A DNA stretch of 6,235 nucleotides from Emcibacter sp. (lineage in GTDB: Bacteria > Pseudomonadota > Alphaproteobacteria > Sphingomonadales > Emcibacteraceae). The notes beneath the pieces are model-generated. The model had not been told where the DNA came from. It searched no databases and saw only the letters and a program-made list of their open reading frames with translations. A program made the position numbers and the translations under genes. The stretch is from NCBI GenBank assembly GCA_027019205.1, contig JALUWZ010000184.1:1-6235 (forward strand), given 5' to 3'. This document shows, piece by piece, positions 1-5,628 of the stretch; position 1 is the first letter of the stretch; each line of letters opens with the position of its first letter.

Positions 1-1
1 T

Positions 2-1021
2 CCCCACCGGCATACCATATATATGAGCAAAACCACAGACCAGTGTCGTGCCGTAACGTTTCTTGAACTCATCAAAATCACTGCCATCGACAATGCGGGC
101 AATGACCTCGCGCACGTCATAGGGGGTTTTCAGGTCGGGCGGGACAATACCATGAAGCTCCGCCGGGTCATATAACGGCTCCCGGCTTTCCCGGCAGGCC
201 AGCGGATTGGTCTTTTTGCGGTTGAGATTACCGACAATGGTGCGGGCAATTTCAAGCGCATGGTTGTCATCCTGGGCCAGATGGTCGGCGACGCCGGATA
301 TGCGGGTATGAACATCGCCGCCGCCCAAATCCTCGGCACTGACCACCTCACCGGTGGCCGCCTTGACCAGCGGCGGTCCGGCGAGGAAAATCGTGCCCTG
401 TTCGCGGACAATGATATTTTCATCGCTCATCGCCGGGACGTAGGCCCCGCCCGCAGTGCAAGACCCCATCACCACTGCAATCTGCGGGATGCCCTTGGCC
501 GACATGATGGCCTGATTATAGAAAATCCGGCCAAAATGATTTTTATCGGGAAAAACCTCGTCCTGGGTCGGCAGGTTGGCGCCGCCGCTGTCAACCAGAT
601 AAATGCAGGGCAGATTATTCTGTTCGGCGATTTCCTGGGCGCGCAGATGTTTCTTTACGGTCATCGGGAAATAACTGCCGCCCTTTACCGTCGCGTCATT
701 GCAAACGATGACGCATTCTATGCCCGCGACCCGGCCAATGCCGGTAATGACCCCGGCAGCGGCGACATCCTTGCTATACATGTCATAGGCGGCAAGCTGG
801 GAAAATTCGAGAAAGGCCGACCCCTTGTCGAGCAGCCGGTTGACCCTCTCACGCGGTAACAGCTTGCCCCGGTCAAGGTGACGCTTGCAATATTTCGCCC
901 CGCCGCCCTGTTCAATAACGGCTATTTTACATCGCAGGTCAGCCAGGATTTTGGCCATAGCGGCCTGATTGGATATATATTCAGGACTGTTGCATTTTAT
1001 ATCTGATTGAATGATGGTCAT
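2..1021 (-). CDS. mccB: Methylcrotonyl-CoA carboxylase, carboxyltransferase (beta) subunit, N-terminal 340 residues (cut by window edge)
   Basis: The frame is open from an ATG at 1021 to the window edge; I translated it directly. The beta subunit transfers the carboxyl group from biotin to 3-methylcrotonyl-CoA, a cytoplasmic step of leucine catabolism, and works with a biotinylated alpha subunit that is not in view. The visible part is the N-terminal carboxyltransferase domain plus the linker. Family-typical blocks are RHLDRGKLLPRERV (47-60), NDATVKGGSYFPMTVKKH (108-125), YLVDSGGANLP (141-151), DEVFPDKNHFGRIFYNQA (154-171), MGSCTAGGAYVPAMSDE (185-201) and GPPLVKAATGEVVSAEDLGG (215-234). The combination of GGANLP with HFGRIFYNQA points to the methylcrotonyl rather than the propionyl enzyme. 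The family is usually about 535 residues, so roughly a third is missing. An in-frame TAG lies four codons before the ATG, so no earlier start is possible. Acyl-CoA specificity is assigned by sequence resemblance only. Confidence 0.95.
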   Translation of the reverse strand, partial: MTIIQSDIKCNSPEYISNQAAMAKILADLRCKIAVIEQGGGAKYCKRHLDRGKLLPRERVNRLLDKGSAFLEFSQLAAYDMYSKDVAAAGVITGIGRVAGIECVIVCNDATVKGGSYFPMTVKKHLRAQEIAEQNNLPCIYLVDSGGANLPTQDEVFPDKNHFGRIFYNQAIMSAKGIPQIAVVMGSCTAGGAYVPAMSDENIIVREQGTIFLAGPPLVKAATGEVVSAEDLGGGDVHTRISGVADHLAQDDNHALEIARTIVGNLNRKKTNPLACRESREPLYDPAELHGIVPPDLKTPYDVREVIARIVDGSDFDEFKKRYGTTLVCGFAHIYGMPVG

Positions 1022-1078
1022 GGACCCACTCTAGCCGAAATATTATCATAGATAAAATCACTAATATTTATCTAATAC

Positions 1079-1100
1079 ATAGACAATATCTATCATTATA
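1079..1100 (-). promoter_or_regulatory. Candidate promoter -10 and small dyad upstream of mccB
   Basis: Read on the minus strand, a perfect TATAAT lies at 1100-1095, about 75 bases before the mccB ATG. The -35 position shows only a poor match. Just downstream, over the expected transcription start, is an imperfect palindrome ATAGA-caata-TCTAT (1079-1093). This could be an operator for a local repressor, since leucine-degradation genes are often controlled by dedicated regulators, but the DNA is very AT-rich and such matches arise easily by chance. Confidence 0.35.
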
Positions 1101-1253
1101 CAGATCGATTTTCCAGCCATTTCGTCCGGGCCTTAAACTGTTTCCGTGCTATGGCCTCATTGGCAAGCTGTAGAGGTTGGAAAATTTATCGGGGACCGGG
1201 TATTCCGATTTATGCTGAATATTTTTTTGCTATTCATATCAGGGTCGGCACCC

Positions 1254-1296
1254 AAAATATGCAGACCGGATTTCACCCTGATGAAAGCCGGTCTGC
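1254..1296 (-). terminator. Intrinsic terminator downstream of the Cys/Met-rich repeat protein gene
   Basis: A perfect 9-bp stem (GCAGACCGG at 1261-1269 with CCGGTCTGC at 1288-1296) continues, after one mismatch, into a 5-bp inner stem (TTTCA/TGAAA) closed by a six-base loop. On the minus strand it is followed by ATATTTT (1260-1254). On the plus strand no T run follows, so the direction is minus. It lies 45 bases after the stop of the gene ending at 1342. A weaker hairpin (ACCGG at 1316-1320 with CCGGT at 1329-1333) sits between that stop and this terminator. Confidence 0.8.
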
Positions 1297-1341
1297 GGTA
1301 TAGATCGTTATGACAACCGGAAATCTATCCGGTGCGAATAT

Positions 1342-1653
1342 TTACTTGTCGCAAGGATTATGTTTCTTCATGTCACAAGGATTCATCTTCTTGTCATGCA
1401 TTTTCTTCATGTCACAAGGATTCATCTTTTTCATGTCACAAGGATTCATCTTCTTGTCATGCATTTTCTTCATGTCACAAGGATTCATCTTCTTGTCGTG
1501 CATTTTCTTCATGTCGCAAGGATTATGCTTCATGGAGCAGGGGTTCATCCCTTCTTTTTCATGAGCAAAGCCCACGGACGCAGACAGGGCAATCACCATG
1601 GAGAATGCCAACGCAATGGTTATTTTAATCATATTTCTGAACAAGTTTTTCAT
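1342..1653 (-). CDS. Exported Cys/Met/His-rich NPCDMKK-repeat protein, function unknown
   Basis: The product has 103 residues. Residues 1-30 form a classical Sec signal peptide (basic MKNLFRNMIK, a hydrophobic stretch to about residue 27, and a likely cut after GFA at 30); there is no lipobox cysteine. The mature part is low-complexity repeats: seven NPC motifs (Cys39, 46, 59, 72, 80, 93, 101), mostly as MNPCDMKK, with three MHDKK inserts. Cysteine spacings are therefore only 7, 8 or 13 residues. Regular Cys, Met and His suggest periplasmic binding of soft metals such as copper, or a thiol buffer, but this is inference; I do not recognise a characterised family. The gene is supported by AGGAAGG nine bases before the ATG, an upstream promoter candidate and a terminator downstream. 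The plus-strand open frames across the same repeats are shadows. It is transcribed divergently from the multiheme cytochrome gene. Confidence 0.82.
   Translation of the reverse strand: MKNLFRNMIKITIALAFSMVIALSASVGFAHEKEGMNPCSMKHNPCDMKKMHDKKMNPCDMKKMHDKKMNPCDMKKMNPCDMKKMHDKKMNPCDMKKHNPCDK
1345..1524 (-). repeat. In-frame tandem repeat array of 39-bp and 24-bp units
   Basis: The conserved core CAAGGAT recurs on the plus strand at 1352, 1376, 1415, 1439, 1478 and 1517, at steps of 24, 39, 24, 39 and 39 bases, all multiples of three. The 39-bp units at 1384-1422 and 1447-1485 are identical. The unit at 1486-1524 differs at two positions, both synonymous in the minus-strand protein. The 24-bp unit at 1423-1446 lacks the segment coding for MHDKK. 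A more diverged seventh copy of the motif lies at about 1537-1549. Confidence 0.9.
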
Positions 1654-1662
1654 TATTTTCAG

Positions 1663-1669
1663 CCTTCCT
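1663..1669 (-). promoter_or_regulatory. Strong ribosome binding site of the repeat-protein gene
   Basis: The minus strand reads AGGAAGG, followed by nine bases and then the ATG at 1653. This fixes the start, and with it the full signal peptide, and supports the minus-strand frame over the competing plus-strand frames through the repeats. Confidence 0.75.
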
Positions 1670-1733
1670 GTTATTTAATTATAGCTATCAGTTATTTCAG
1701 ATTTATCAGGTGTAATTACTGTAAATCCATCCG

Positions 1734-1762
1734 ATACTACAGGGAATTGATTTACAAATCAA
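1734..1762 (-). promoter_or_regulatory. Candidate sigma70-type promoter of the repeat-protein gene
   Basis: On the minus strand TTGATT (1762-1757) serves as -35, followed by a 17-base spacer and TAGTAT (1739-1734) as -10, a 4/6 match to TATAAT. The predicted start near 1727 leaves a leader of about 73 bases. The -35 is one arm of the 16-bp palindrome and overlaps the opposing cytochrome promoter. Confidence 0.45.
1747..1762. promoter_or_regulatory. Perfect 16-bp palindrome, candidate operator between divergent genes
   Basis: TTGATTTACAAATCAA has perfect 7-bp arms around a central AC. It resembles an FNR/CRP-type site, but the spacing between TTGAT and ATCAA is six rather than four bases, so it is not a canonical FNR box. 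Each arm contains TTGATT in the orientation needed for one of the two divergent promoters, so a protein bound here would cover both -35 boxes. Confidence 0.55.
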
Positions 1763-1775
1763 ATATCTATATATT
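1747..1775 (+). promoter_or_regulatory. Candidate sigma70-type promoter of the pentahaem cytochrome gene
   Basis: TTGATT (1747-1752) as -35, exactly 17 bases, then TATATT (1770-1775), a 5/6 match to TATAAT. Transcription would start near 1782, about 37 bases before the ATG at 1819. It shares the palindrome with the opposing promoter, so RNA polymerase could probably occupy only one at a time. Confidence 0.5.
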
Positions 1776-1802
1776 TTGAGCGCAGATCGCCAGTATTTAC
1801 AT

Positions 1803-1816
1803 TTGATACGGATAAA
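1803..1816 (+). promoter_or_regulatory. Weak FNR-like sequence next to the cytochrome start codon
   Basis: TTGATACGGATAAA matches the FNR/ANR half-sites TTGAT-N4-ATCAA at nine of ten defined positions. It lies downstream of the predicted transcription start and only two bases before the ATG, overlapping the poor ribosome binding site (ACGGA). If bound, it would block rather than activate. A chance match is quite possible. Confidence 0.2.
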
Positions 1817-1818
1817 TC

Positions 1819-3024
1819 ATGACATATAGTTTAAAGTACGGCTCAATCGGTATCGCGGTCCTAATAGTGATAATCGTCGGGATCATAATGGTAAAGCAGC
1901 CGTCATCTGCCGGCCCGGGCAATGATAAATTACCCGCCGACCACTGGCAGCAGCCGCTAAAGCCGCAAGGGACGCCGCCCGCAGAATGGAGCGCGCTGGA
2001 GCAATCCCTCAAACCCGAAGATTGCGGCCAGTGTCATGCGGATAAATATCAGCAATGGCAGACCAGTTTTCACGCCCATGCCATGTCGCCCGGCCTTGTG
2101 GGGCAGTTGCTGACCTATGATACGCAGAGTGCCAATGACTGTCTGGAATGTCATGCGCCGCTTGCCGAACAGAAGGCGGCCTTTGCCAGCGCGCGCGCGC
2201 GCGGTGAGGGTCATCTGCCCGCCGCCCAGGGCCTGGCCGCAGTCGGCAACAGCTGCGCCGGCTGCCATGTCAGGGAGTATAAGCATTTTGGCCCGCCCCA
2301 GCGCGATACCGGCGTCACCGGACAGAGTGATCCGGAAAATCCCCATGGCGGGGTTTTTCGCACTGCGGATTTTGAGAAATCCGGCTTCTGCGCGGTCTGT
2401 CATCAATTCCCGCAAAGCTACGCCATTAACGGCAAGCCACTTGAAAATACCGTTGCCGAGTGGCAGGCTAGCCCGCAGGCGGCACAGAATATCACCTGCC
2501 AGAAATGCCATATGCCGGATCGCAAGCATCTGTGGCGCGGTATTCATGACCCGGAAATGGTCAAAAACGGCCTTCAGGCAACATTTGAGGCGACGAAGGA
2601 CAAGGCGCGTTTCAGCCTGAAAAATACCGGGGTCGGTCATGCCTTCCCGACCTATATCACCCCGAAAGTCATCATGCACGCCGTCGCCCTTGATGCCGGG
2701 GGCCGGGCAATAGCGAACACCGCTGTCACCCATGAGATCAGGCGCGAGGTCGGCTATGCCGGGGGCCAGTGGCTGGAATATTCCGACACCCGTCTTCTGC
2801 CGGATGAGGTGGCACGCCTTGATCTCGACTGGGCGGGATCAAAGCGGATCAGAATGTGGCTGGAGGTCTATCCCGATGACTATTATGAAAAAGAGGTTTA
2901 CGGCGATCTGGTAGAGGGTTATGCGGCAAACAGCCCTGAACAATCACTGATCAAACAGGCCATCGCCCGCGCGCAAAAGAGCAATTTCACCCTGTTTGAG
3001 ACAATCGTGAAAAAACCGGATTAG
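1819..3024 (+). CDS. Membrane-anchored pentahaem c-type cytochrome
   Basis: The product has 401 residues. One N-terminal hydrophobic segment (about residues 9-25, with no obvious cleavage site) would act as an uncleaved anchor and place the rest in the periplasm. Five CXXCH haem-attachment sites lie at C69-H73, C108-H112, C146-H150, C191-H195 and C227-H231. The first is followed by KYQQWQTSFHAHAM, a pattern typical of cytochrome c554-like multihaem domains, where nearby histidines can be distal haem ligands. The haem-free C-terminal part (about 260-401) starts with FSLKNTGVGHAFPTY; a GHxFPT motif of this kind recurs in proteins labelled multihaem cytochrome family. Its role is presumably periplasmic electron transfer; donor and acceptor are unknown. 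No CXXCK or NrfA-type site is present. The start is needed for the anchor, but the ribosome binding site is weak. The stop overlaps the convergent LysR stop. Confidence 0.88.
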   Translation: MTYSLKYGSIGIAVLIVIIVGIIMVKQPSSAGPGNDKLPADHWQQPLKPQGTPPAEWSALEQSLKPEDCGQCHADKYQQWQTSFHAHAMSPGLVGQLLTYDTQSANDCLECHAPLAEQKAAFASARARGEGHLPAAQGLAAVGNSCAGCHVREYKHFGPPQRDTGVTGQSDPENPHGGVFRTADFEKSGFCAVCHQFPQSYAINGKPLENTVAEWQASPQAAQNITCQKCHMPDRKHLWRGIHDPEMVKNGLQATFEATKDKARFSLKNTGVGHAFPTYITPKVIMHAVALDAGGRAIANTAVTHEIRREVGYAGGQWLEYSDTRLLPDEVARLDLDWAGSKRIRMWLEVYPDDYYEKEVYGDLVEGYAANSPEQSLIKQAIARAQKSNFTLFETIVKKPD

Positions 3025-3911
3025 AGCAATATCAGGGCCATATCCGATATGCTGCTTCGGGTCATGGAGACAAACCGTTCGAGCAGGGCGGATTTTTCCG
3101 GGCCAAGATGATAATTGCTCTGGACAAACCCGATCTCCCGCTCAAAATCATAGCCATCCATCGGCAGGCGGGTAACGCCATCGGCCCGGTAATGATCGGG
3201 CATGGTGGTAAAGCCAATCCCGGCGGCAACCATGGCAAGGGCGCGTTCATCCTGTGCGGTCCGGTAAACAAGACGCGGACGCACATTATGATCGGTAAAA
3301 AACCGGCTGGTTTCGCTTAATACCTCACAACGGCTGCGGACAATGGTTGCCTCATTGGCAAGGTCGGTCGGCGTGATCATTTTTTTGTTGGCAAGCGGAT
3401 GATGGCTGGCAATGGCCAGAGAATAGGCTTCCCGGTAAAGCGGGATATTATTGCTGCGGCTGCCGGGACGCAGGATAGTCAGGGCAAGGTCAATCCGGCC
3501 CTCATCCATCCGGTTGAGGATTTCCTGTTCCGAGCCTTCGAATAATTCGGTGACAAGCCCCGGTTCCTCGCGCTGGAACGGCTGGAGAATCTGCTGTATC
3601 GTGCGCGACGGGATGGTCATCAGCACCCCGAGGCGGAGCAGTTTCCGGCTGCCCCCCTTCCTCATGGCCGCTTCGGCAAGGTTAAGCTGATGCAGGACCG
3701 CCTTGGCGCGCTCGACAAAGCGGGTGCCGTTTTCGGTCAGGAAAACCCGCTTGGCCGACCGGTCGAACAGCCGGGTATCAAGGCCGGTTTCGAGCTTTTT
3801 TATCCCGGCGGACAGGGTGGGCTGGGTGACATAGACCCGTTCTGCCGCCTTGGTAAAACTACCGGTTTCCACCACGGCAAGAAAATATTTCAACTGGTAT
3901 ATTTCAATCAT
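3021..3911 (-). CDS. LysR-type transcriptional regulator
   Basis: The product is 296 residues, normal for the family. An N-terminal winged helix-turn-helix (about 1-65) is clear: IYQLKYFLAVVETGSFTKAA, then VYVTQPTLSAGIKKLE and RLFDRS..VFLTENG. The effector-binding domain follows from about residue 91 (LLRLGVLMTIPSRTIQQIL) through DLALTILRPG and the AGIGFTTMPDHY region near 230. These regulators usually bind a small co-inducer and act on adjacent or divergent genes. Here the gene is the last cistron of a minus-strand unit: its ATG overlaps the WbqC-family stop as ATGA, so translation is probably coupled. Its targets cannot be read from the sequence. The upstream glycan genes and the neighbouring cytochrome/repeat-protein promoters are both candidates. 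Its stop overlaps the cytochrome stop by four bases, tail to tail. Confidence 0.95.
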   Translation of the reverse strand: MIEIYQLKYFLAVVETGSFTKAAERVYVTQPTLSAGIKKLETGLDTRLFDRSAKRVFLTENGTRFVERAKAVLHQLNLAEAAMRKGGSRKLLRLGVLMTIPSRTIQQILQPFQREEPGLVTELFEGSEQEILNRMDEGRIDLALTILRPGSRSNNIPLYREAYSLAIASHHPLANKKMITPTDLANEATIVRSRCEVLSETSRFFTDHNVRPRLVYRTAQDERALAMVAAGIGFTTMPDHYRADGVTRLPMDGYDFEREIGFVQSNYHLGPEKSALLERFVSMTRSSISDMALILL

Positions 3912-4594
3912 ATCCTGCCCGCATTCCTGACAAGATCCACACAGTCCGGACCGATATTGAACAGGGCATCAAGGGCGCTGAGATTAGCGATAAATTCCCT
4001 GCCCTGATCATAGACCGGATGGGTAAAATCCTGCCAGTGATGGCTGATATTATTCTGCCGGAACATATCCTCGTCAAGATAGGCCCGCGCCCCCTCATTC
4101 GAGATATAGTGATCGGCCCCGAACAGCTTGCAGATTTTAATCAGCATCCGGCTTTTATGACCCTCAATATCGTAATCCTCGCTGTGATAGATTTTGGGGG
4201 AAAGTTCAAACCACTGCAGGAATTGCATCAACAGGGCGTTGTTCAGTTCGACCAGCGTCTTGTGGGGTTGCCGGATAATCCGTTCAATATCCGGATAATA
4301 ATCGTCAAAAAAGGGCCGCCGGGAATAGCCCTCGCGAATGCTGCGCAAATGTTTTCTCTTCCAGTGATCATTACAGATCAGGGCGTCTTTCAGGCTCTGG
4401 CCGAATTTATGGCTGTGCAGGACCGGCACCGTCAGGTATATTTTGTCCCTGCCTGCCCTGATCCGGTTGCGGTGATGCCAGCTCTGCTTGACAAACTGAC
4501 AATGGCCGAGCAGGACGAGGCTGTCCGACAGGGCGATCTTGTTAAACAGATGCAGGCTCGGCAGATAGACCGGCTGGTGGGCGCATAATATCAT
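3908..4594 (-). CDS. WbqC-family protein
   Basis: The product has 228 residues, about the usual size for this family. The N-terminus carries its hallmark: HQPVYLPSLHLFNKIALSDS (6-25), then QFVKQSWHHRNRI (33-45) and IYLTVPVLH (52-60). Later family-like blocks include the region around FFDDYYPDIERII and LFGADHYISNEGARAYLDE. WbqC-family genes occur in O-antigen and other polysaccharide clusters, and the biochemical role is not well established; an enzymatic or transferase role is only suspected. The ATG overlaps the stop of the PseG-like gene (ATGA at 4594-4591) and the stop overlaps the LysR start the same way, so translational coupling is likely on both sides. No signal peptide or membrane segment is visible, so the protein is expected in the cytoplasm. 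Confidence 0.9.
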   Translation of the reverse strand: MILCAHQPVYLPSLHLFNKIALSDSLVLLGHCQFVKQSWHHRNRIRAGRDKIYLTVPVLHSHKFGQSLKDALICNDHWKRKHLRSIREGYSRRPFFDDYYPDIERIIRQPHKTLVELNNALLMQFLQWFELSPKIYHSEDYDIEGHKSRMLIKICKLFGADHYISNEGARAYLDEDMFRQNNISHHWQDFTHPVYDQGREFIANLSALDALFNIGPDCVDLVRNAGRI

Positions 4595-5628
4595 GGGTCC
4601 AGCCGCCCGGACAGCAAGCCCCGCAGGAATTTATTCACCTCCTCCGCCACCCGGATCATGCCCCGGCCATCAATTCCCGCCGCCGCAGGTACCGGCAGGT
4701 CCGCCGCGCCGTTGCATAATCTGTTGATTTCCATCCCCACCTGTTTCATATCCATTCCTCCGTCATAACCAAGATTGACGACAGCGTTCTTTTTTGCAAA
4801 CCATTCGGCCTCCCGGACCAGATTTCTTTCCTGGGGGAAGATAATCGCCGGGCAGCCACTGGCCAGAGCCTCATAGACAATCATCCCGCCGGTCATCAGA
4901 GCCATGGCATGACGGGACAATATTCGCGCCAGCTGCGCCTGCCTTATATTCTGTAGCAGATCAATATGAAGCTTTTTGCATTTCTTCTGCAAATCTTTCA
5001 CATCGGCGAATGTGCCGCCGACAACCATGGTAATCCTGTCGCATCCAGACTGCAAGAACGGGCTTTGATCACCGGTGAGCAAATTGGCCCATTGCCCGGC
5101 CCGGTCCCCGCCACCGATAATGATGGCAAGGCTTTTGTCCGCCGCCGCATGATGCGCCACTTCGCCAAATAGCGGATTAAGCAGCGCATAGGCCGCGCCG
5201 CAAAATACCCGGCTTTTCCCGCAGAGCAGCGGGTAATGATGATAGTCATCAAGGACCGTGCCGTTAAAAATCAGTTCCGCCTGAACCGGCCCGCCATAAT
5301 CATCAATCGCCACCACTGGAAAGGGGCTGTCGGCATAGGCCTGCCAGCTTTCCCGGTTCTGGCCCGGCTGGTCAATCAGCAGAATATCTGCATGGATTTT
5401 CCGGGCAATTTCCAGAAAATCAGCCGGACTGTCCTCCCCCATCCTGTGCAGGGTAACCTCATCATCAAAAAGCAGGCCGAGCTGATCCCCGGCGCCGCAG
5501 ATATGAATGTCAAGCGGTACCGTAATATGTTGCAACAGACCCGCGACCCGCGCCGCATGGCCAAGGCCGGTCCGGTGGCTGGCATCAAGCCGGATGAGCA
5601 GCCTTATCTGGTCAGCGAGATCAGCCAT
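4591..5628 (-). CDS. PseG-like nucleotide-sugar hydrolase / GT-B-fold glycosyltransferase-like protein
   Basis: The product has 345 residues. The N-terminus IRLDASHRTGLGHAARV (12-28) matches the PseG/SpsG pattern RxDxxxxxGxGHxxR, with His24 at the place of the catalytic histidine of PseG. Other family-like parts are LLIDQPG (83-89), VVAIDDYGG (105-113), CGAAYALLNPLF (143-154), the glycine-rich IIIGGGDRAG (169-178) and MTGGMIVYEALASGCPAIIFP (245-265), the usual UDP-sugar-binding end of a GT-B fold. PseG removes UDP from a 2,4-diacetamido-trideoxy-altrose in pseudaminic acid synthesis. No other pse gene is in view and the usual IDHY-like segment here reads IDQPGQ, so the exact substrate is open; a glycosyltransferase role is the main alternative. 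Its start overlaps the methyltransferase end by 25 bases, with GGAAG four bases before the ATG. Confidence 0.8.
   Translation of the reverse strand: MADLADQIRLLIRLDASHRTGLGHAARVAGLLQHITVPLDIHICGAGDQLGLLFDDEVTLHRMGEDSPADFLEIARKIHADILLIDQPGQNRESWQAYADSPFPVVAIDDYGGPVQAELIFNGTVLDDYHHYPLLCGKSRVFCGAAYALLNPLFGEVAHHAAADKSLAIIIGGGDRAGQWANLLTGDQSPFLQSGCDRITMVVGGTFADVKDLQKKCKKLHIDLLQNIRQAQLARILSRHAMALMTGGMIVYEALASGCPAIIFPQERNLVREAEWFAKKNAVVNLGYDGGMDMKQVGMEINRLCNGAADLPVPAAAGIDGRGMIRVAEEVNKFLRGLLSGRLDP

Larger units (their letters stand above)
1022..1341. other. Intergenic region between mccB and the repeat-protein gene
   Basis: These 320 bases contain no convincing complete gene. The mccB-proximal 80 bases are very AT-rich and promoter-like, and the distal end carries the minus-strand terminator. 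Between them, a 29-codon stop-to-stop frame on the minus strand (1185-1099) reads like a hydrophilic protein C-terminus ending in KARTKWLENRSV but has no start. A plus-strand frame of about 50 codons starting at an ATG near 1152 runs through the terminator hairpin. I treat neither as a gene. Confidence 0.6.

Noticed and set aside
260..859. Plus-strand open frame of 199 codons
   Set aside because: It lies antisense to the strongly conserved mccB coding frame, which explains the whole region; the plus-strand translation resembles no family.
1345..1524. Repeat array considered as a CRISPR
   Set aside because: Units of 39 and 24 bp are contiguous, with no unique spacers of even length, and they are in frame in a coding sequence.
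1747..1762. Palindrome as a canonical FNR/ANR site
   Set aside because: TTGAT and ATCAA are separated by six bases instead of four.
1310..1779. Three overlapping plus-strand frames through the repeat array
   Set aside because: The repeat period is a multiple of three, so all frames stay open. Only the minus frame has a signal peptide, a strong ribosome binding site and a downstream terminator.
1957..2733. Long minus-strand frame inside the cytochrome gene
   Set aside because: It is antisense to a frame with five CXXCH motifs, has no recognisable domains, and is a typical shadow in GC-rich coding DNA.
3038..3050. Hairpin CATATCCGATATG as a terminator for the convergent genes
   Set aside because: Only five base pairs with a three-base loop, no T run on either side, and it lies inside the LysR coding sequence.
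4019..4588. Plus-strand frame of 189 codons opposite the WbqC-family gene
   Set aside because: The minus strand carries clear WbqC-family motifs and overlapping stop/start junctions; the plus frame has no such support.
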